Shown: in pieces, positions 58,877 through 64,000 of the stretch | Numbering within the stretch: position 1 is the stretch's first letter | How the letters are laid out: each line of letters begins with the position of its first letter | Source: Desulfovibrio gilichinskyi | GTDB lineage: Bacteria; Desulfobacterota; Desulfovibrionia; Desulfovibrionales; Desulfovibrionaceae | Length of the DNA: 64,000 bases | NCBI RefSeq assembly: GCF_900177375.1 | Contig: NZ_FWZU01000001.1 | Location: 310,001-374,000, forward strand | Reading direction: 5' to 3' | Program-made: the position numbers and the translations under genes | Notes under the pieces: generated by a model | Databases searched by the model: none | The model's input: the letters and a program-made list of their open reading frames with translations, nothing else | Told to the model about the DNA's origin: nothing

Positions 58877-59602
58877 ATGAGAAACGACGAATTCAAATAT
58901 GATTTAGATTTAGGGGACTACGGATCTCATGATTCTGAGTCATCTGATATGAACAGTTGGTCTGTTGCGTGGTCTGATCTGATGATGGTAATGTTTGTTC
59001 TTTTCGTAGTGCTCTTTATTTATAGTCAATCCAAAGAGAATATTAAAGTTATCTTCAGCGGAAATGCCAAATCGCAAGTTGCTCTGAGTCCCGTGGACGG
59101 ATTGATTGATATGCTTTCAGTTCATCGCGACGCAATGAGCGGAAACTCCAGAGTTGTTTTAACACCTCAAGATGAACTTTATCGCAGTGATGACGGCGCA
59201 ATAAGTATGGATAATGAAGATAATGGTCAGATAAAAATCGTTATGCGCGGGGATGCCTTCTTTGCTGCCGGTAAAAGCGGTTTTGAACCGAAGACTCTAC
59301 AATATCTTGCTGAAGTCGCTGAAGTTTTGAAAACTAATAATCACGCCATACATATTATCGGTCATACCGACCAGAGCGATGCCTCTAAATCCGGAAAGGA
59401 ATCCGCTTTTGCCCTTTCTGCCGATCGAGCTGCTCAGGTTGCACAATATTTTATCAGTGAGAAGTCTATCGATCCCGCTCGCATTCTTGTCAGCGGACGC
59501 GGTGGAACAGTACCTGAACTTCCTGATTCCATGCAAAAGGTATCAGGGAACAATCGCCGTGTTGAAATCGTTGTCATCAACACTGATCTTAATGGAGAGT
59601 AA
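58877..59602 (+). CDS. MotB/OmpA-type stator protein
   Basis: A 241-residue protein with one membrane helix (WSDLMMVMFVLFVVLFIYSQ, about 35-54) that carries an Asp at the position of the proton-binding Asp of MotB. A linker follows, then an OmpA-type peptidoglycan-binding domain (about 120-240) with IHIIGHTDQSDASK, LSADRAAQVAQYF and NNRRVEIVV. It pairs with the MotA-like gene downstream and forms a cell-wall-anchored ion channel. It may serve the flagellum or another motor; no flagellar gene is adjacent. ATG 58877 has GGAG seven bases upstream; a longer frame from 58844 is rejected. Confidence 0.87.
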   Translation: MRNDEFKYDLDLGDYGSHDSESSDMNSWSVAWSDLMMVMFVLFVVLFIYSQSKENIKVIFSGNAKSQVALSPVDGLIDMLSVHRDAMSGNSRVVLTPQDELYRSDDGAISMDNEDNGQIKIVMRGDAFFAAGKSGFEPKTLQYLAEVAEVLKTNNHAIHIIGHTDQSDASKSGKESAFALSADRAAQVAQYFISEKSIDPARILVSGRGGTVPELPDSMQKVSGNNRRVEIVVINTDLNGE

Positions 59603-59615
59603 GGGAGGTAATGTC

Positions 59616-60479
59616 ATGAACAGAAGGAATCTTGTGGGTGTTTTGTTAGCCGGATTAATTTTTTTAGCAAGCTTCTGGTTTAGTGGAGGGTTAGCTCTTT
59701 ACTGGAATGCAGCCGCTTTTGCTATTGTCATTTCCGGTTTAGCTGTAGCTGTTATGCTCAGTTATCCTGTTGAACAGTTACTTGAAGCTTTCAGGGTTGT
59801 TCGTTCCACTTACTCAAACAGGCTTACTACTCATGAAGAGATTGTCGATACTCTGCTTGATCTGAGCGTCCGTTCACGCATGGACGGCATGCTTTCGCTC
59901 GAAAAAGCCGGCGAGCAGACAACCATGTCTTTTTTGAAAAACGGACTCATGCTTTTAGTTGATAATTTTGACGAAGCAGAAATTAAAGATTGCCTCAGGA
60001 CTGAAATGTCATTTTTTAATATGCGCAGAAATGAATCGGAACGTGTGTTTCAATCTATGGCACGTTTTGCTCCTGCATTCGGAGTTGCAGGGTCTGTAAT
60101 AGGTTTGATAGGGCTTTTAATGGGGATTGATAATCCGGCTGTTATTCTAAAACATATTCCGGTAGCATTTATTTCAACTCTTTACGGAGTAGTACTCAGT
60201 AATATGATTTTTGCTCCTATGGCAGAAACAGTTCGGTGCAGAACTAGAAATGAGTTGATTAATCAGAAAATGATTATGGACGGGATTATTGCCATCAAGA
60301 ATGAGCAGAATCCTTATAAACTTGAAAGAAAGCTGGTTGCGTTCCTTTGTCCTGATGATAGAGAAGGAAAGACCGAAGCCCTTAGAAATATAACCAGAAA
60401 GTACATTAAGATGCGCAAGGATGAGAAGGATGGTAAAAAGAAAATTCTCCATGAAATTCCTTTAGTAAAAGCTTCCTGA
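59616..60479 (+). CDS. MotA/TolQ/ExbB-type stator channel protein
   Basis: A 287-residue inner-membrane protein with two N-terminal helices (about 5-50), a cytoplasmic domain (about 60-155) and two C-terminal helices (about 160-210). The latter read FAPAFGVAGSVIGLIGLLMG and then PVAFISTLYGVVLSNMIFAP, the MotA pattern. The C-terminal tail is strongly basic (RKYIKMRKDEKDGKKK). Together with the preceding MotB-like protein it would form an ion-driven stator. The B-before-A order is the reverse of the usual motAB. GGGAGG precedes the ATG at 59616. Confidence 0.88.
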   Translation: MNRRNLVGVLLAGLIFLASFWFSGGLALYWNAAAFAIVISGLAVAVMLSYPVEQLLEAFRVVRSTYSNRLTTHEEIVDTLLDLSVRSRMDGMLSLEKAGEQTTMSFLKNGLMLLVDNFDEAEIKDCLRTEMSFFNMRRNESERVFQSMARFAPAFGVAGSVIGLIGLLMGIDNPAVILKHIPVAFISTLYGVVLSNMIFAPMAETVRCRTRNELINQKMIMDGIIAIKNEQNPYKLERKLVAFLCPDDREGKTEALRNITRKYIKMRKDEKDGKKKILHEIPLVKAS

Positions 60480-60505
60480 TTACATTATATTTTATTGAAT
60501 AATTT

Positions 60506-60550
60506 AAGCCCGGATTGTAACTCACATTGAGTATATGATTCGGGCTTTTT
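60506..60550 (+). terminator. Terminator of the stator operon
   Basis: AAGCCCGGAT pairs with AT-T-CGGGCTT (60539-60547) around a long loop, followed by five T. Confidence 0.75.
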
Positions 60551-60699
60551 AATGCCCGAATTTTGACACATTTTGTTTAGAATCTTAAAAAAGCTATTAT
60601 CTTGATTTACTTTTTTCAATTGAGTGTATTAGAGTCAGGTATTGGGTTTACATATAATGATGTTTTTACAGGCTCAAATTTATAAGAGGGTGCTTCAAA

Positions 60700-61650
60700 A
60701 TGAGTTTAATTCTTGCTGTTGATATAGGTGGAACAAATAGTCGCTTTGCTGCTTTTCAGGTTCGGCCTGACGGAAGTCTTGTTATGAAAGAGAAAGTATG
60801 GATCCCAAGTAATTCTGCGGATAGTTTTGACCATCTTCTCGAATTATTACAGGAAAGTGACTTCCCATATTCTCCGCAGGATTTTGATGTTGCGGTTATG
60901 GCTCTGGCAGGGCCGATTGTCGGAGGAGTTTATTGTAAACCTACCAATTTGAAGTGGGCGGTTGATATTACGAAAGGAGCCAGCGTTTACGGATTTAAAA
61001 AAGCATCTCTCATTAATGATTTTGTAGCTCAGGCATATGCCTGTAGAACCCCTGTGGTTGCAGACTGCGCCGTTTTGCAACAGGGCACCGTATCCCCGCA
61101 TGGAACTATAGGGGTAATCGGCGCGGGAACAGGGTTTGGACATTGCGCGTTGGTTCCGGTTCCATCTGTTGGTTTTGTTCCTGTTCCTTCGGAAGCTGGG
61201 CATATTACATTTCCTTTTGAAAATTCAGAAGAATTGGAATTTTGCGCTTTTGTTAAAGAACGCATTGGAATTTCGTATTGCTATGGCGATGAAATTATGA
61301 CGGGTAGGGGACTGAATATTCTGCATTTATACTTAACTGGTGAGGATATAGCACCTCGCGAAGTTGCAAAAAGTATGGCTTCGGGCGGACTCACGCTTGA
61401 GTGGTATAGAAAATTTACCGCGAGATGTTGCAGGAATTACGCTTTAAGTATTCTTGCCACGGGCGGATTGTATATTTCCGGAGGAATTGTGGCTAAAAAT
61501 CCTTTTATTGTTGAACATCCTGATTTTATGAATGAATTCAGAGATTCCAGTTCAATGAAAGAGCTCCTTAGCCGTATTCCTGTATTTTTGAACGACAATC
61601 AAGATAGCGGGCTGTATGGCGCGGCCTTGCTCGGTGCGCTTGCCATGTAA
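60700..61650 (+). CDS. glk: Glucokinase
   Basis: A 316-residue ROK/glucokinase-type sugar kinase (Glk family). The phosphate-1 loop is ILAVDIGGTNSRFAAFQV, then the catalytic region ASLINDFVAQAYAC, the phosphate-2 motif GVIGAGTGFGHCALVPV and PSEAGHITFPF (Glu, His). It phosphorylates glucose at C6 and feeds glycolysis together with pyk elsewhere in the window. Adjacent to an FAD oxidoreductase with a 27-bp gap, so the two probably share a transcript. Confidence 0.9.
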   Translation: MSLILAVDIGGTNSRFAAFQVRPDGSLVMKEKVWIPSNSADSFDHLLELLQESDFPYSPQDFDVAVMALAGPIVGGVYCKPTNLKWAVDITKGASVYGFKKASLINDFVAQAYACRTPVVADCAVLQQGTVSPHGTIGVIGAGTGFGHCALVPVPSVGFVPVPSEAGHITFPFENSEELEFCAFVKERIGISYCYGDEIMTGRGLNILHLYLTGEDIAPREVAKSMASGGLTLEWYRKFTARCCRNYALSILATGGLYISGGIVAKNPFIVEHPDFMNEFRDSSSMKELLSRIPVFLNDNQDSGLYGAALLGALAM

Positions 61651-61677
61651 TGGTAACGATTAACAGGATGGTTTGAT

Positions 61678-63123
61678 ATGCCGATTTACGATTACGATTT
61701 AGGTATAATCGGCGGTGGAGCTGCCGGCCTGACTGTTGCCGCCGGAGCTGGGCAGCTCGGAGTAAAAGTTTTACTTATTGAAAAAGAAAACCGTCTAGGC
61801 GGTGACTGCCTTCATTACGGATGTGTACCGAGTAAAACTTTGATTCGAACTGCCAGAGTGCGTCATTTAATGGGTAAAGCTCAAAATTTTGGACTGCCAC
61901 CAGTGAAACTTCTTCCTGTCGACTATTCCAAAGTTGCGGAGCGCATTTCATCGGTTATATCTGAAATTCAAAAACATGATTCAGTCGAACGTTTTAATTC
62001 TCTTGGAGTAGAGGTTAAATTCGGTTCTCCATCGTTTATAGATAATCATTCCGTATTGATGGATTGCAAAGCTGTTTCCGCCCGCTCATGGGTGATTGCT
62101 ACTGGTTCGTCACCTTCAGTACCACCTATTCCAGGTTTGAAAGATGTCCCTTATCTAACTAATATGGATATTTTTTCATTACAGAATCTTCCTTCTTCTC
62201 TTTTAATATTGGGAGGCGGACCCATTGCAATAGAGATGGCGCAAGCCTTTCAAAGGTTAGGATGCGAAGTTACTGTTATTCAGCGCGGTGATCATATTTT
62301 GAGCAGGGAAGATCCTGATATGGCTCAATATGTGATGGATGGTATGATTCAGGATGGCGTAAAATTTATATTAGGTGCGAAGGTGGAACAGGTTCGCGAA
62401 AGGGCCGGCGGGATCGAAGTAATTTTAGAAAGCGATCAGAAAGGGGCATCCAGTCGAAATATTGTTAGCGGGCAGAAGCTTCTTGTTGCGTTAGGGCGTA
62501 AAGCAAATCTTACTACTCTGAATCTTGATAAGATCGGTATAATTCATAACTCTAATGGTATTGATGTTGATTCCAGAATGCGGACCTCGGTTAAAAATAT
62601 TTATGCGGCCGGTGATGCTACCGGAAAGTACCGTTTTACACATGCCGCTGGTTACGAGGGCGGGATAATTGTTACCAACGCGGTGCTGCATCTGCCGCGT
62701 AAAGCAAATTATAAATGGCTTCCGTGGTGTACTTATTCCGATCCTGAACTTGCGAGTGTTGGGCTTAACGAATCCAGAGCTAAGAGGCTTGGAATTAAAT
62801 ACAGCACAGTTGTGGAAGACTTTTCAGGAAACGATAGAGCCTTGGCTGAGGGAGAAGGGCGCGGGCGGATCAAATTACTTCTTGATCACAAAGGTAAGCC
62901 GCTTGGTGTTCAAATTGCCGCAGTACATGGAGGAGAACTGCTTGGAGAATGGGTGGCGGCAGTTAATGGCAGTGTCGGACTGGCAACGCTCGCCGGCGCA
63001 ATTCATCCATATCCGACACTGATAGAAATAAATAAGAAAGTTGCTGGTAAACTCCTAGGCGAAAAAATATTTTCCGACAGAGTCAGGAAAATTCTTAAGA
63101 TGTTTTTTTCATATAGGGGGTAA
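61678..63123 (+). CDS. Pyridine nucleotide-disulfide oxidoreductase (class I)
   Basis: A 481-residue FAD flavoprotein of the dihydrolipoamide dehydrogenase/mercuric reductase class. FAD binding is DLGIIGGGAAGLTVAAGAGQ. The redox-active disulfide is in GGDCLHYGCVPSKTLIRT (CX4C). NAD binding is SLLILGGGPIAIEMAQAFQR, and the second FAD motif is NIYAAGDATGKYRFTHAAGY. The dimerisation domain ends with AIHPYPTLIEINKKVAGKLL, where the usual catalytic His-Glu follows the pattern HPYPTLIE. No lipoyl protein or mer genes are adjacent, so the substrate is unknown. It converges with the S9 peptidase gene. Confidence 0.9.
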   Translation: MPIYDYDLGIIGGGAAGLTVAAGAGQLGVKVLLIEKENRLGGDCLHYGCVPSKTLIRTARVRHLMGKAQNFGLPPVKLLPVDYSKVAERISSVISEIQKHDSVERFNSLGVEVKFGSPSFIDNHSVLMDCKAVSARSWVIATGSSPSVPPIPGLKDVPYLTNMDIFSLQNLPSSLLILGGGPIAIEMAQAFQRLGCEVTVIQRGDHILSREDPDMAQYVMDGMIQDGVKFILGAKVEQVRERAGGIEVILESDQKGASSRNIVSGQKLLVALGRKANLTTLNLDKIGIIHNSNGIDVDSRMRTSVKNIYAAGDATGKYRFTHAAGYEGGIIVTNAVLHLPRKANYKWLPWCTYSDPELASVGLNESRAKRLGIKYSTVVEDFSGNDRALAEGEGRGRIKLLLDHKGKPLGVQIAAVHGGELLGEWVAAVNGSVGLATLAGAIHPYPTLIEINKKVAGKLLGEKIFSDRVRKILKMFFSYRG

Positions 63124-63125
63124 GT

Positions 63126-64000
63126 TTACTGCAATAAATGTTTATCCAGAAACTTTTCCATTGCTTCATAGAATTCAAATCTGTTTTCCTGATTCATAAA
63201 ACCGTGCCCTTCATTATCTTTTACCATGTATTCCACGGCAACTCCGCGCTTCTTAAGGGCATCAACTATCTGGTCTGATTCAGCTTTTTTTACGCGAGGA
63301 TCATTTGCGCCCTGTGCTACAAAAAGCGGCGCGGTTATTTGGTCAACATGGAAAACAGGAGAAACTTTTGTAAGCAGTTTTTTGTCGCGTATCGGATCAC
63401 CTACCATTGTATAGAAGCGGTCTCTTTCAGCTTCCCAGTATGGTGGCAGTGAGTTCAGTAAAGTAAAAAGATTGGACGGTCCGACATAATCAATGCCGCA
63501 CGAATACAAATCCGGAGTAAAAGTCAGTCCTGCAAGTGTTGCGTATCCTCCGTAAGATGCTCCGTATATGGCTATCTTTTTCGGGTCAGCAATGCCTTGA
63601 TTCACAGCCCATTTTACAGCGTCAGTTAAATCGTCCTGCATTGCAAGTCCCCATTGTTTGAATCCTTTTTCCCAGAATTCTTTTCCGTATCCTGTTGAAC
63701 CGCGATAATTAACTTGCAGAACTGCAATTCCTCTATTGTTTAAAAATTGTGTTTCAGGATTAAATCCCCAATAGTTTCTGGACCACGGACCCCCGTGCGG
63801 ATTAAGTACCAAAGGAAGATTCACAGGAGATATTCCGACAGGCAAACTGAGATATCCGTGAATTGTTAGTCCATCGCGCGCGGTAAATGTAATCGGTTTT
63901 GTTTCGGCCATTTGGGATTCATTAATCCACGGGCTGACATCTGCTACTTTCTCGAGCTTTTTATTGGGAACATCATATATATATCCCGCTCCAAGGCTTC
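63126..64000 (-). CDS. S9-family (prolyl oligopeptidase-type) peptidase, 5' end outside the window
   Basis: The reading frame stays open to the right edge, so the Met at 63911 is internal. The visible about 291 residues hold the C-terminal alpha/beta-hydrolase domain: LNPHGGPWSRNYWGFNPE, the nucleophile Ser in IYGASYGGYATLAG, the Asp in FVAQGANDPRVKKAES, and the His in DNEGHGFMNQENRFEFY. The segment before it (GYIYDVPNKKLEKVADVSPW) is the end of the beta-propeller. S9 peptidases cleave short peptides, often after Pro. The full length and any signal peptide cannot be seen. Confidence 0.9.
   Translation of the reverse strand, partial: SLGAGYIYDVPNKKLEKVADVSPWINESQMAETKPITFTARDGLTIHGYLSLPVGISPVNLPLVLNPHGGPWSRNYWGFNPETQFLNNRGIAVLQVNYRGSTGYGKEFWEKGFKQWGLAMQDDLTDAVKWAVNQGIADPKKIAIYGASYGGYATLAGLTFTPDLYSCGIDYVGPSNLFTLLNSLPPYWEAERDRFYTMVGDPIRDKKLLTKVSPVFHVDQITAPLFVAQGANDPRVKKAESDQIVDALKKRGVAVEYMVKDNEGHGFMNQENRFEFYEAMEKFLDKHLLQ

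Noticed and set aside
1-64000. CRISPR arrays and cas genes
   Set aside because: No regularly spaced repeat series and no Cas-like protein is present.
1-64000. Riboswitches, 6S, SRP, RNase P or tmRNA genes
   Set aside because: No known conserved cores were recognised by eye in the intergenic regions; a covariance-model scan would be needed to exclude them.
1-64000. Insertion sequences
   Set aside because: No transposase-like protein and no terminal inverted repeat pair around a gene was seen.

Overview
The window looks like chromosome from an AT-rich member of the Desulfovibrionaceae (Desulfovibrio sensu lato, possibly the marine Maridesulfovibrio branch). The grounds are a cooA-cooS-cooC carbon monoxide locus with the CX2C D-cluster variant known from Desulfovibrio vulgaris, the lysS-lolC-lolD-bamA-ompH-lpxD-fabZ-lpxA-lpxI gene order, paired MinD-type ATPases with inserted ferredoxin domains, a FmdB protein with a Cys-rich tail, and a CII-like phage regulator of a type I recall from Desulfovibrio. 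The genus is an inference; no rRNA gene is present.

Positions 1-5828 are the right end of a prophage: the end of one virion gene, a probable ejection protein, a large tail fibre with lectin-like domains, and a small last gene. It ends at an attachment site that is the 3' half of a tRNA-Lys(CTT) gene. The other end and the integrase lie off the window to the left. The chromosome then runs through a DUF4301 protein, an iron alcohol dehydrogenase overlapping a PAS histidine kinase, an unknown membrane-anchored protein, an OmpH-like lipoprotein, pyruvate kinase, and two identical tRNA-Asn genes.

From 15.3 to 25.4 kb is an envelope-biogenesis operon: lysS, lipoprotein export (lolC, lolD), outer-membrane protein assembly (bamA, ompH) and lipid A synthesis (lpxD, fabZ, lpxA, lpxI). 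On the other strand lie fmdB, two Fe-S MinD ATPases and a Gly/Gln-rich DUF5320-like protein. These are followed by DUF89, AsmA and YihY genes.

The CO locus (33.8-37.4 kb) has a CooA sensor, a perfect 20-bp palindrome matching the CooA consensus placed like a class II activator site, Ni-CO dehydrogenase and the nickel ATPase CooC. No cooF or hydrogenase gene is linked. Next come ydcF, tgt-nth, a mono-haem cytochrome, cutA, and a run of three different kinase-fold genes (PfkB, APH-like, APS-kinase-like) that may form an undescribed phosphorylation pathway.

From 44.4 to 52.1 kb lie miaB, a DUF151 nuclease, a PHP phosphoesterase, a sirtuin and a complete tolQ-tolR-tolA-tolB-pal system. Between pgpA and maf is a short accessory stretch with an orphan CII-like regulator, a PAS-GGDEF-EAL protein and a periplasmic solute-binding protein. 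The right end carries an MBL-fold hydrolase, a MotB/MotA-type stator pair, glucokinase, a pyridine nucleotide-disulfide oxidoreductase and an S9 peptidase cut by the window edge.
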